Positions 25,973 to 33,764 of a stretch of DNA of 46,794 nucleotides are shown here, in pieces. The position numbers and the translations under genes were made by a program. Location: the NCBI GenBank assembly GCA_016932255.1, contig JAFGDE010000001.1, positions 1 to 46,794 on the forward strand, in the 5' to 3' direction. Position 1 is the stretch's first letter. Every line of letters begins with the position of its first letter. Origin of the DNA: Candidatus Saganbacteria bacterium. Its GTDB lineage: Bacteria > Margulisbacteria > WOR-1 > O2-12-FULL-45-9. Below the pieces are notes generated by a model. That model did not search any database and had not been told where the DNA came from. It worked only from the letters and a program-made list of their open reading frames with translations.

Positions 25973-25997
25973 AAAAAAAGAGCGCCCTGACGGGCGC
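25973..25997 (-). terminator. Intrinsic terminator in the carAB leader
   Basis: On the minus strand GCGCCC (25997-25992), loop GTCA, GGGCGC (25987-25982), then TCTTTTTTT (25981-25973). A strong Rho-independent structure that lies downstream of a good promoter and only 25 nt before carA, so it can end both the ANTAR transcript and the carAB leader transcript. Its position suggests an attenuator. Confidence 0.85.
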
Positions 25998-26027
25998 CCT
26001 TGCCTTTTCTGATACTATATTATATCA
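25993..26027 (-). promoter_or_regulatory. Possible ANTAR-type two-hairpin antitermination element
   Basis: Minus strand: hairpin 1 is TGATAT / GTATCA (26027-26022 with 26015-26010), with a 6-nt loop AATATA. After AAAA comes hairpin 2, GGC / GCC (26004-26002 with 25995-25993), with a 6-nt loop AAGGGC. Hairpin 2 uses bases of the left arm of the terminator, so the two are exclusive. Known ANTAR targets are two hairpins with 6-nt loops carrying A1 and G4. Hairpin 2 fits both positions but has only 3 bp; hairpin 1 has A1 but not G4 and overlaps the -10 box. Confidence 0.35.
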
Positions 26028-26047
26028 AGTTCTCAGACCAAAGTCAA
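26019..26047 (-). promoter_or_regulatory. Promoter of the carAB operon
   Basis: TTGACT (26047-26042), exactly 17 nt, TATAAT (26024-26019). Among the best sigma70-type matches in the window. The predicted start near 26012 gives a leader that runs straight into the terminator at 25973-25997. Confidence 0.75.
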
Positions 26048-26048
26048 T

Positions 26049-26471
26049 TCAATGCTCATAGGCCGATAGTATCCTTTGGGCGATATCCCGCAGCGGCCGG
26101 CCGGAATCCATGCTTTGTTCCTGCAGTTTGCGATAGGCATCGGTGGGCAGGATATCGAACTGGGCGATCAGGATCTCCTTGGCCCGCTCGATCATCTTGC
26201 GGTCGTCCAGGACCTTCTCCAGTTCAAGCACGCGGCGGCGCAGTTCCCAGTTCTCACGACGGAGAGTATCATTGGAGCGCTTATCGGTCAGCTGATAGAT
26301 CGTGGCGCGGGCGCGGCCTTCCCGCCGGACCAGCTTTTTCCTGATTAAGGGCACGATCAGCTGGTTGATCCGGGCGCGGGTCAACCGCAGGGACTCTTCC
26401 AGTTCGCTGGTCTTAAGAAACGGCTGTTCCCCTAGAAGCTTGAGTATCTCTTGCTGGCGGCTGTTCAACAT
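26049..26471 (-). CDS. Winged-helix/ANTAR fusion regulator
   Basis: 140 residues from ATG 26471. Residues 1-60 form a winged helix-turn-helix (SRQQEILKLLGEQPFLKTSEL, LTRARINQLI, RKKLVRREGRARATIYQL). Residues about 65-140 form a coiled coil running into an ANTAR domain: LEKVLDDRKMIERAKEILIA, then PTDAYRKLQEQSMDSGRPLRDIAQRIL, the three-helix pattern of AmiR/NasR. ANTAR domains bind tandem RNA hairpins and stop terminators from forming. They are usually fused to receiver or GAF domains; a DNA-binding winged helix is unusual. The gene sits just upstream of the carAB leader terminator. Its own promoter has leaderless spacing. The frame is open to 26495, but no better start exists. Confidence 0.82.
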   Translation of the reverse strand: MLNSRQQEILKLLGEQPFLKTSELEESLRLTRARINQLIVPLIRKKLVRREGRARATIYQLTDKRSNDTLRRENWELRRRVLELEKVLDDRKMIERAKEILIAQFDILPTDAYRKLQEQSMDSGRPLRDIAQRILSAYEH

Positions 26472-26477
26472 AGCGCC

Positions 26478-26506
26478 AGTATAACATATCGTCAAGAAAT
26501 CGTCAA
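26478..26506 (-). promoter_or_regulatory. Promoter of the ANTAR gene with a TTGACGAT direct repeat, leaderless spacing
   Basis: TTGACG (26506-26501), 17-nt spacer, TATACT (26483-26478), then 6 nt (GGCGCT) to ATG 26471. The octamer TTGACGAT occurs twice with an 11-nt period (starting at 26506 and 26495), about one helical turn, and may be an operator for the winged-helix domain. Confidence 0.6.
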
Positions 26507-26511
26507 GATGC

Positions 26512-29274
26512 TTATTTGGCCATGTTCCTCAAGATCCCGCCCAGTTCCTGCAACCGCTGACCAAAGGCGGCGAAGTTGCCCTGCTTCAAACTGCCCTGCA
26601 TATTGTTATAGATCTGTAAGGCCTGCTTGGCCAGAGCCTTGGGACTAAGGGCGGTCTCGGTCTCATACTGGCGCGTGCGGGCCGAGCTGACCCGGCCGGA
26701 AAAGACCGCTGACAGGGCGCCGTCCAGGGTCGTTTCCATGGCCACGTTCTTGCCGTAGACAGCAATGACCCTTTTGAATTCCGGCAGAGAGCCCGAGGTC
26801 GCTTCCAGATAGATCGGCTCAATGTAAACGATCGACTGCTCGATCGGGATGGCCAGCAGATTGCCTCGGATGACACGCGAACCGGCCTGGCCCCAGAGCG
26901 TGAACTGCTGGGAGATCTCGGTCTGCTGGTCGATGCGCGCTTCGATCTGCATCGGCCCGTAGATCAGCTTGTCCTTGGGGAATTTGTAAACTATCAGCTT
27001 GCCGTATTCCGCACCGTCGGAGCGGCCGGCCAGCCAGGCGATCATGTTGTCCTTATTATTGGGCGTGTACGGCAGCATCAGCAGGAACTCTTCTTCCTTC
27101 TCCCCGGGCAGCCGCATGATCGTATAGTACGGCACCATCGCTACTTCAGAATCGGCATAGATCTCCTTGGGCAGGTTCCAGAGGTCCTCCTGGTTGTAGA
27201 AGACCTGCGGGTCATCCATATGAAAAGCCGCGTATTTCCTCGACTGGACCAGGAACAGGTCCTCAGGATAGCGCAGATGAGCCCTGAGCTCCTGCGGCAT
27301 TTGAGCAAACGGCCTGAACAGAGCCGGATAGATCTTCTGATAGGTCAAGGCGATCGGATCGGCCCCATCGACGAGATAATAGGTCATGTCGCCGTTATAC
27401 GCGTCGATCACGACCTTGACCGCGTTGCGGATATAGTTGAACGAACTGAAGCTGCCGCCGGTCGGGTCGGAATAGGGATACATGTCGGTGGTCGTGTAAG
27501 CGTCCTGGATCCAGAAGAGCCGGCCGCTGGCAATGACCATATAGGGATCGCGGTCATAGCTCAGGAACGGCACGACCTTCCTGACCCGGCGGTGGATGTT
27601 GCGGTCGAACATCACCCGGCTGTCGTTATTGATGTAATCGGTCAGCAGGATCTTGAGGTCAGCGAACTTGATGGTAAAGGCCAGGCGCTTAAGAGCCGTG
27701 TCGATCAGCACTCCGCCCCTGCCCTTATAATCGGAATAGATATTCTTGTCGCCCTTGGGATAATCAAACTCCTGCTCGTCAGTGTTAACTATTACGTACT
27801 GGCCGGTTTCTTCGCCGTAATAGATCTCCGGCCGCTCGATCTTCAGGTCCCGGGTACTGACCGGCGGGATATCCTTAACGATCAGATTGGGCAAGCCTTC
27901 CGGCGTCTGCTCATTGACCGGCGACAGGCACAGGCCGTAACCATGGGTGAACTTGAGGTGCTGGTTGACCCAGGTCTGGGCCTTGGCCGGCAGCTTATCG
28001 ACCTTCAGCTCCCTGGCTGAGAGCATGACCTGCCGGTAATCGCGGCCGATCGTATAGCGGTCCACGTCAACATCATCAAAATCATAATACAGGCGGATGC
28101 CCTGCAGCTGGCGGTAGGTCTTGATCAGCGGCCGGGGGTCCCAGAGCCGGATGTTGCCGATCGTTTGATTGTTGCGCCGCACGTCCCGCAGCGACAGGCT
28201 CTGGTCAGCCGCGAACTCCTTGGCTTCGATCTTGTCCAAACCGTAGGCTTGCCGGGTGAACCTGATCGCATGGGCGATATAAGGCTCTTCCATGGAGATC
28301 TCGTTGGGTTTGACCTGGAAGTTCTGGACAATGGCCGGATAAATGCCGCCCATGAACAGGGCCACGACCAGATAAGCGGCCAGCCCTGCCAGCGGCAGGC
28401 GGTAATTACTGGTAAAGACCATTGCCAGAAAGAGGACCGCTGTTATTGCCAGGACGAATATCTGGAGGTTATAACCAAGCAACTGGGCAGTAACGTCCGT
28501 GTAGCCCGCGCCGTAGACCACGCCGCGCGCCGAATATAATATTTCCAGCTCGCCCAGCCAGAGGCCCCAGGCAAAGACCAGGGTGATTAAAGCGAGCAAT
28601 ACGGCCAGATGGACCTTAACGCCCCGGCCAAAGCTGAGGCGCAGTTGGCTAAAGAAAACCGCGCCGTTGAGCAGGTAATTCCAGAGCGAAGCAAAGAACG
28701 ACATGATCAGCGCAGTGAAGACAAAGCCCTGCAGGAACTGCTGCAACGGCAGCTGAAAGACATAGAAGCCGATATCGCGCTTAAAGATCGGGTCTGTCAG
28801 GCCAAAGGAGGTTGAGTTCAGGTATTTCAAGACCACTTCCCACTGGGTGATGGCTGACAGGCCGAAAAAGATCGAGACCACAAGTATCCCCAACCCCCAA
28901 AGCAGGTAGCCGCGGCGCTCAACAGCGGGATCAGGCGTCACATTCATTAAACCCGGCCCCTCGCCGGCTCTTTCGCCGAACAATTCAGCGATCATTTGTT
29001 TGATCCGCTCAGGCGATTCAGCGTCCTGCCTGACCCGGCGATTGTCCCGCGTCAGCCGGCGGGAAAGGAAAACATTGACCGTCGCGATGACGAAGAAGAG
29101 CAGGCCAAAAGCGAACGCGGTCAGCAGTTTGGCTTTAAGATTGGTCCAGAAGACCGAAGCAAAGCCCAGGTTATCGAACCAGAGCAGATCAGGATACAGC
29201 GAGATGATCGGCTGGAGCACCAGCCAGAGCGCGACCAGGATGATAACGATCAAGCCGAAGGGTATTCTTTTCAT
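26512..29274 (-). CDS. UPF0182 family membrane protein
   Basis: 920 residues. About seven N-terminal membrane helices (to about residue 280) are followed by a large extracytoplasmic domain. The family signature is strong near the middle: KIYPALFRPFAQMPQELRAH, LRYPEDLFLVQSRKYAAFHM, DDPQVFYNQEDLW. UPF0182 proteins are about 900-1000 residues and occur mainly in Cyanobacteria, Actinobacteria and Firmicutes; function is unknown. The start is ATG 29274 (MKRIPFGLIVIIL), preceded by AAGGAGG. The longer frame to 29328 lacks a ribosome-binding site. Single gene, with the ANTAR gene 40 bp downstream under its own promoter. Confidence 0.95.
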   Translation of the reverse strand: MKRIPFGLIVIILVALWLVLQPIISLYPDLLWFDNLGFASVFWTNLKAKLLTAFAFGLLFFVIATVNVFLSRRLTRDNRRVRQDAESPERIKQMIAELFGERAGEGPGLMNVTPDPAVERRGYLLWGLGILVVSIFFGLSAITQWEVVLKYLNSTSFGLTDPIFKRDIGFYVFQLPLQQFLQGFVFTALIMSFFASLWNYLLNGAVFFSQLRLSFGRGVKVHLAVLLALITLVFAWGLWLGELEILYSARGVVYGAGYTDVTAQLLGYNLQIFVLAITAVLFLAMVFTSNYRLPLAGLAAYLVVALFMGGIYPAIVQNFQVKPNEISMEEPYIAHAIRFTRQAYGLDKIEAKEFAADQSLSLRDVRRNNQTIGNIRLWDPRPLIKTYRQLQGIRLYYDFDDVDVDRYTIGRDYRQVMLSARELKVDKLPAKAQTWVNQHLKFTHGYGLCLSPVNEQTPEGLPNLIVKDIPPVSTRDLKIERPEIYYGEETGQYVIVNTDEQEFDYPKGDKNIYSDYKGRGGVLIDTALKRLAFTIKFADLKILLTDYINNDSRVMFDRNIHRRVRKVVPFLSYDRDPYMVIASGRLFWIQDAYTTTDMYPYSDPTGGSFSSFNYIRNAVKVVIDAYNGDMTYYLVDGADPIALTYQKIYPALFRPFAQMPQELRAHLRYPEDLFLVQSRKYAAFHMDDPQVFYNQEDLWNLPKEIYADSEVAMVPYYTIMRLPGEKEEEFLLMLPYTPNNKDNMIAWLAGRSDGAEYGKLIVYKFPKDKLIYGPMQIEARIDQQTEISQQFTLWGQAGSRVIRGNLLAIPIEQSIVYIEPIYLEATSGSLPEFKRVIAVYGKNVAMETTLDGALSAVFSGRVSSARTRQYETETALSPKALAKQALQIYNNMQGSLKQGNFAAFGQRLQELGGILRNMAK

Positions 29275-29393
29275 GAGCAGCCTCCTTATCGATCCTGCTA
29301 CCTTAGCATAAACGCACAGACACATCAATCAGCGCTTGTTTTTTCACTTTTTTATGATAATATAACAGCCAAACAGACCCTAAGGAGGCAATC

Positions 29394-29603
29394 ATGGCCA
29401 AAGCAATCGAACAGAACCAGAGCACCCTGGACCGTTTCATCAGGATCCTGGCTGGCGGCGCCTGCCTGATAATCCCTTCTTATGTGCCTGTGGCCGGCTG
29501 GCTGATGCTCACCCTGCTGGTGATCGGCCTGTATCTGATCTTCAGCGGCCTGTCGGGCCAGTGCCTCATTTACAAAATGCTGGGGTTCAAGACCTGTAAG
29601 TAA
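29394..29603 (+). CDS. DUF2892 (YgaP-type) small membrane protein
   Basis: 69 residues. DRFIRILAGGACLIIPSY and LMLTLLVIGLYLIFSGLSGQC form a two-helix hairpin with the conserved D-R and G-x-C positions of the DUF2892 inner-membrane domain, which is fused to rhodanese in YgaP but stands alone here. AAGGAGG precedes the ATG, and a TATAAC -10-like box lies at 29361-29366. Function unknown; often linked to sulfur or stress genes, but not here. Confidence 0.85.
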   Translation: MAKAIEQNQSTLDRFIRILAGGACLIIPSYVPVAGWLMLTLLVIGLYLIFSGLSGQCLIYKMLGFKTCK

Positions 29604-29633
29604 TTAACTACCAGCAACTTACGAAAATTTTAA

Positions 29634-30836
29634 GTGTTTTCTAACATCTTTAACATAATTCAGGCCCCTCTGTTCAATATCCTGTTCCTGGTCGCTGTGG
29701 CCTGGAGCGTGGCTATCTTCCTTGAGCGTTTCCGCATCCCGCTGATCATCGGCGAGCTGGTCGCCGGCATCATCATCGGACCGGCCGTGCTGGGCATCAT
29801 CCATCCCTCGCCTGAGATCGATATCCTGGCCAGCCTGGGCATGTTCTTCCTGATGTTCCACTCAGGCCTTGAGACCGATCCGCGCTTCATCAGAAAGACC
29901 CTGCGGCCTTCGGTCTGGATCGGGCTCTCAGGCATATCTTTCCCTTTCCTGCTGGGCACGGGCTCGACCCTGCTCTTCGGCGGCAGCCTGATCCAGGCGG
30001 TGCTGATCGGCGCGGCTGTTTCCGGCACTTCCATGGTGACCAAGAGCCGCATCCTCTGCGACCTGCAACTTGACCGCTCTCGCATCGGCTACCAGATGAT
30101 GGGCGCAGCGATCTTTGACAACATCACCATCTTCCTGATCATTTCCCTGATCATCAAAAGCACCCAGAACGGCGGCTTTAGCCTGAGCGACGCGTTGATG
30201 ACTACCCTGGAGATCCTAATCTTCTTCGCCATCACATTGACCGCGGGTTACTTGCTCTTCCCCAAGCTGTCGCGCTATTTTACCACCCGCCGAGGCAAGG
30301 GCTTCACTTTCGCTTTGCTGATGGGTTTTATCTTTGCTTTTCTGGCCGAGGCTATCCGCCTGCCTTTTATCCTCGGCGCCTATATCGCAGGCCTGTTCGT
30401 GCGCGAGGAAATAATGAGCGCCTCCCTGTTCCAGAAGATGCATGACCGGTTCCTGGCCATTTCCCACGGCTTCCTTGGCCCGATCTTCATCATGAGCATC
30501 GCCCTGAAGATCAACCTCAACGTGGTCGTAAAACAGTTCTGGTTCGTGGCCGTCCTGTTCCTGGTGGCTTTTAGCGGCAAACTGCTAGGTGTCTATCTGG
30601 GCGGCCGGGCTTCAGGCAGTTCCAGCAATGAATCGCTGATCATGGGCCTGGCCATGAACGGCCGGGGTGAGATCGAGCTGATCATCGCCTTGATCGGCTT
30701 ACAACTGGGCATCATCAATGAAGACCTTATGTCAGTTTTGGTCGTGGTCGCCTTTGCCACGACCTTATGCGCCCCGCTGATCCTGAACAAATACATGCTG
30801 AAATGCCCGCCTAAACTGGCCCTGATCGAAGATTAA
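29634..30836 (+). CDS. KefB-type cation:proton antiporter (CPA2 family)
   Basis: 400 residues, essentially membrane only. About 12 helices, with the early FLERFRIPLIIGELVAGIIIGP segment and the paired membrane-embedded helices typical of the Na+/H+ exchanger fold. There is no C-terminal TrkA-N/RCK or USP domain, so nucleotide gating is unlikely. The start is GTG 29634 (MFSNIFNIIQAP), 30 bp after the DUF2892 gene, without a clear ribosome-binding site. Its TAA overlaps the stop codon of the convergent LOG gene. Confidence 0.92.
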   Translation: MFSNIFNIIQAPLFNILFLVAVAWSVAIFLERFRIPLIIGELVAGIIIGPAVLGIIHPSPEIDILASLGMFFLMFHSGLETDPRFIRKTLRPSVWIGLSGISFPFLLGTGSTLLFGGSLIQAVLIGAAVSGTSMVTKSRILCDLQLDRSRIGYQMMGAAIFDNITIFLIISLIIKSTQNGGFSLSDALMTTLEILIFFAITLTAGYLLFPKLSRYFTTRRGKGFTFALLMGFIFAFLAEAIRLPFILGAYIAGLFVREEIMSASLFQKMHDRFLAISHGFLGPIFIMSIALKINLNVVVKQFWFVAVLFLVAFSGKLLGVYLGGRASGSSSNESLIMGLAMNGRGEIELIIALIGLQLGIINEDLMSVLVVVAFATTLCAPLILNKYMLKCPPKLALIED

Positions 30837-30846
30837 CCGCGGTTAA
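30833..30846. repeat. 14-bp perfect palindrome across two convergent stop codons
   Basis: TTAACCGCGGTTAA contains the stop codons of the antiporter (+) and the LOG gene (-). It is too short and lacks loop and U-run for a terminator; it may simply follow from the coding sequences. Confidence 0.5.
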
Positions 30847-31855
30847 GATCCCTGATCAGGCCGATCAGCCGGCTGTAGCTCCTGCGGTCGAACTTGAAGC
30901 AGATACGCGGTTTATCCAGCAATTCCCTGGCGCGAACCTCAGCAGGCAGAGGGCCGCTGGGCCGGATACCGCCTTTCATGATATCCCGGTACTTGCGGCT
31001 TAACCGCTCCAAGTCCTTTTCCGGCACTTTCTTGTTCAGGCGGATGACCGTCAGGTCACGGCCAAAGCGGATCGAATGGTAGACCTTATAGAAATCAGCG
31101 ATCTCCTTGACCGCGGCTTCGATCGAACTGACGATCTTGAACAGCCCCATCTCCGTCTGGGTAATGAAGCCGCCTTTGAGCAGCTGTTTCCTGACAAAGT
31201 TCTGCCAGGTGCGCCAGTATTTTTTGCCGGGCGCTTCGACCATGACCACCGGCCGGGGAGCGCACTTGCCGGTCTGAAGCAAAGTCAGGACCTCAAAGCC
31301 TTCGTCATGCGTGCCGAAGCCGCCGGGAAACAGCACCGTGGCATCGGATTCCTTGATAAAAGCCAGCTTGCGGGTGTAAAAATACTTGACATTGATCAGC
31401 TTTTCGCCCTTTGAAACATAAGGATTAGGCTCCATCTCCAGCGGCAGCTTGATCTTGACCGCAAAGCCCTCCTTGCCAGCGCCCCAGTTGCCCGCTTCCA
31501 TCACGCCGCCGCCCCCGCCGGTGATGACCATAAAGCCGCGTTTGACCATCTCTTTGGCAAATTGCTTGGCCTGTTTGAACTCCCGGCTTTTGACCGGCAT
31601 GCGATGCGAGCCGAAGATGACCACCTTGCGCTTGTCGCGGTATTTGGTAAAGATGCGGAAGATATGGCGCAGTTCCTTAGTCGTGTTATTGATCAGATAC
31701 AGGTCGCGGTCATCCGCCTTGTCCAGATGCAGCTTAATAACTGTGGTGAACAGGTCCTGCAAATGGCAGCGGCTTTCCGGACAGCTGTACTTCCTGGCCA
31801 GGAGTTCTATTTCCTTATCGATCACCTGATCACCTGTCCTGTAGCCCTTTTTCAT
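30833..31855 (-). CDS. LOG-family protein (lysine decarboxylase-like fold), extended form
   Basis: 340 residues; the LOG Rossmann core spans about 75-245. The motifs are VVIFGSHRMP, TGGGGGVMEAGNWGA and the phosphoribohydrolase signature PGGFGTHDEG. Classical LOG proteins are 180-200 residues; here there are about 70 extra N-terminal and 95 C-terminal residues. LOG enzymes release a base from a nucleoside 5'-monophosphate (cytokinin activation); many bacterial members are annotated as lysine decarboxylase without evidence. It is the last gene of the rpsT operon and overlaps the upstream dehydrogenase by 4 bp. Confidence 0.88.
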   Translation of the reverse strand: MKKGYRTGDQVIDKEIELLARKYSCPESRCHLQDLFTTVIKLHLDKADDRDLYLINNTTKELRHIFRIFTKYRDKRKVVIFGSHRMPVKSREFKQAKQFAKEMVKRGFMVITGGGGGVMEAGNWGAGKEGFAVKIKLPLEMEPNPYVSKGEKLINVKYFYTRKLAFIKESDATVLFPGGFGTHDEGFEVLTLLQTGKCAPRPVVMVEAPGKKYWRTWQNFVRKQLLKGGFITQTEMGLFKIVSSIEAAVKEIADFYKVYHSIRFGRDLTVIRLNKKVPEKDLERLSRKYRDIMKGGIRPSGPLPAEVRARELLDKPRICFKFDRRSYSRLIGLIRDLNRG

Positions 31856-32808
31856 ACGACCCTCTCCCCTTTATCGGTCCTGATGACCGCTTTTTTGACC
31901 GCTTCCGGCGCGTGGTCCAGGCCTTTATCAGCGATCGCCTTGACGAAAGGCGCGATCTGCATGCTGTAGCGCTTGGAGATCGGTACCGGGTCCATGGCCG
32001 GCCAGCCCCAGAGCGATGAGTGATAAATGCCGTCAACGATATAATACGGATCCTTGAGGAAGGTCGGCTTCATGGTCTCGACCGGAGCGTGGCCTTCTGG
32101 ATTAGAGACCAGATCGATGATCACGGAACCGGGTTTCAACAATTTCAGCATGGCCCGCGTAACGAACGGCGGTTCTTTCTTGACCTGGCGGCGGTACGGC
32201 CGGTTGACCGCGTCGACCAGGATATCAGTGCCGGGCAGGTGCCGCTCCATCTGGGCGAACTGGCGCTTGTTTAAGACTTCGACGCGGGCCAGACGCCGGG
32301 CAGCCGCCTGGAGTGCGCCGCGGAACATGTTGCCATAACCCATGATCTTGACATGCGCTTTGGCCGGGTCCTTGCCCCAGAGCTTAAAACCGAATTCCAT
32401 GCCGATGCGGCCTGATTCCATGACCGCTTCAACCAGCCTGCGGCCGAACGGGTCCTTGATGTTCTCCAGCGGAACAGCGATGACCTTTTGCCTGATCAGG
32501 TTCGCCTCAAGCTCAGGTTCACAGCGCAGGTGCATCATGCTCATCATGATGGAGCCGGGTTTCATCAGCCTGACCTCAGAAGGCAGCGGCTCTTTAATGC
32601 GAACGACCAGATCAGCAGCATACACTTTTTCTTTGGGCGCGATGCGGCAGCCCGCGGCTTCGTACTGGGCATCAAGGATGCCGACACCCAGCCCAGCCCC
32701 CTCTTCGACCACCACTTCATGATGCCGGGCAATACCTTTGAGTTCTTCAGGCTGAAGCACTACCCGTTTTTCCAGGGGCCGGTTCTCTTTTGGCACGCCT
32801 ATTTTCAT
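31852..32808 (-). CDS. AlaDH/PNT-like NAD(P)-dependent dehydrogenase, paralog A
   Basis: 318 residues. The N-terminal AlaDh_PNT domain is clear (KIGVPKENRPLEKRVVLQP, then EEGAGLGVGILDAQYEAAG). Residues equivalent to the alanine dehydrogenase catalytic Arg (in EKRVV), Lys (RIKEP) and His (MMHLR) are present. The Rossmann turn is GYGNMFRGA, which lacks the third Gly of GxGxxG, and the usual Asp near the end of the NAD domain is Asn (VSNPEG). This is a separate subfamily, somewhat like the saccharopine/lysine dehydrogenases; substrate unknown. It overlaps its neighbours on both sides by 4 bp and is a tandem paralog of the gene upstream. Confidence 0.82.
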   Translation of the reverse strand: MKIGVPKENRPLEKRVVLQPEELKGIARHHEVVVEEGAGLGVGILDAQYEAAGCRIAPKEKVYAADLVVRIKEPLPSEVRLMKPGSIMMSMMHLRCEPELEANLIRQKVIAVPLENIKDPFGRRLVEAVMESGRIGMEFGFKLWGKDPAKAHVKIMGYGNMFRGALQAAARRLARVEVLNKRQFAQMERHLPGTDILVDAVNRPYRRQVKKEPPFVTRAMLKLLKPGSVIIDLVSNPEGHAPVETMKPTFLKDPYYIVDGIYHSSLWGWPAMDPVPISKRYSMQIAPFVKAIADKGLDHAPEAVKKAVIRTDKGERVV

Positions 32809-33764
32809 TGCTTCCCCTTAAAGACCGCCTTGACCAGGTACGGCGGCAGGGCGTTCAAGCCTTTTTTCACGATATCCGATAGGATCGGACCGATCTGGAT
32901 ACTGTAGCGTTTGGTAATGCTTTCCGGGTCCAGTCCGGGCCAGCCCCAGCAGCAGGTATGGATCACCCCGTCGACCTTATAGGAAAGGTCTGCCAGCGTG
33001 GTCGGCCGGCAGGTCTCGATCGGCGACTGGCCTTCAGGATTGGCAACCAGGTCGACAATGACCGCGCCTGGCTTGAGCAGTTTGAGCATCTGGCGTTTTA
33101 CCAGAAAGACCCTGCCCCTGAGGTCATAGGGCCAGTTGAGCGCATTGACCAGGATATCTGTGCCCGGCAGGTGTTTGTCCATCTCATTGATGTCGCGTTT
33201 GTTCAGGATAATGACCCGGCTGAACTTGCGCGCCGCAGCCTGGACCGCGCCCCAGGCAACATGGCCGTAACCCATGACCTTGACCATGGCTCTGGCCGGG
33301 TCCTTGCCCCAGAGGTCGAACCCGGTGGTCATGCCAAGATAGCCGGTCTCATGCAAAGCCTCGACCCGGCGTTCGTTGAACTGGTTGCGGATCTCCTCCA
33401 GCGCGATCACGTTGATCCGGTATTTACGCAGCAGGCCAGCCAGCCGCGGTCTGGCGCGGACGTGAAGCATGCACATGACGAATTTACCCGGCTTCATCAA
33501 TTTGAGCTCGCCTTCGCGCGGCGCGGTGATCCTGACGACCAGGTCAGCCTTGTAGACCTTGTCTTTGGGGACCACCTTTATCCCGGCTGAAGCGTAATCT
33601 GCGTCAGTTATGCCAATGCCCAGGCCGGCACCTTTTTCCACCATGATCCGGTGGTGCCTGGCCAGGTGGCGCAATTGTCTGGGCAGCAGGACAACGCGCC
33701 GCTCTGCCGGGCGGTTCTCAGCTGCAATCCCGATGCTTATCTTGCGCCTGAAATTAAACATCAT
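32805..33764 (-). CDS. AlaDH/PNT-like dehydrogenase, paralog B (catalytic Lys replaced)
   Basis: 319 residues from the ATGATG at 33764, which overlaps the KamA-like stop by 11 bp; the longer frame to 33875 reads back through the KamA gene and is not used. It aligns with paralog A along its length (shared GAGLGIGITDADYASAG, LWGKDPA, MGYGHVAWGA, LPGTDILVNA, NPEGQSPIET, and a C-terminal WGWP.LDP..ITKRYS.QI.P block). The RIKEP motif of A is RITAP here, so the Lys matching the AlaDH active site is Thr; the Arg and His are kept. One catalytic and one altered subunit of a hetero-oligomer is a reasonable inference. Confidence 0.8.
   Translation of the reverse strand: MMFNFRRKISIGIAAENRPAERRVVLLPRQLRHLARHHRIMVEKGAGLGIGITDADYASAGIKVVPKDKVYKADLVVRITAPREGELKLMKPGKFVMCMLHVRARPRLAGLLRKYRINVIALEEIRNQFNERRVEALHETGYLGMTTGFDLWGKDPARAMVKVMGYGHVAWGAVQAAARKFSRVIILNKRDINEMDKHLPGTDILVNALNWPYDLRGRVFLVKRQMLKLLKPGAVIVDLVANPEGQSPIETCRPTTLADLSYKVDGVIHTCCWGWPGLDPESITKRYSIQIGPILSDIVKKGLNALPPYLVKAVFKGKQ

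Noticed and set aside
25973-26012. PyrR-type attenuator in the carAB leader
   Set aside because: The leader before the terminator is too short for the PyrR anti-antiterminator, and no pyrR gene is nearby.
30833-31855. Lysine decarboxylase function for the LOG protein
   Set aside because: PGGxGTxxE is the phosphoribohydrolase motif of LOG; the decarboxylase name is a historical annotation error.
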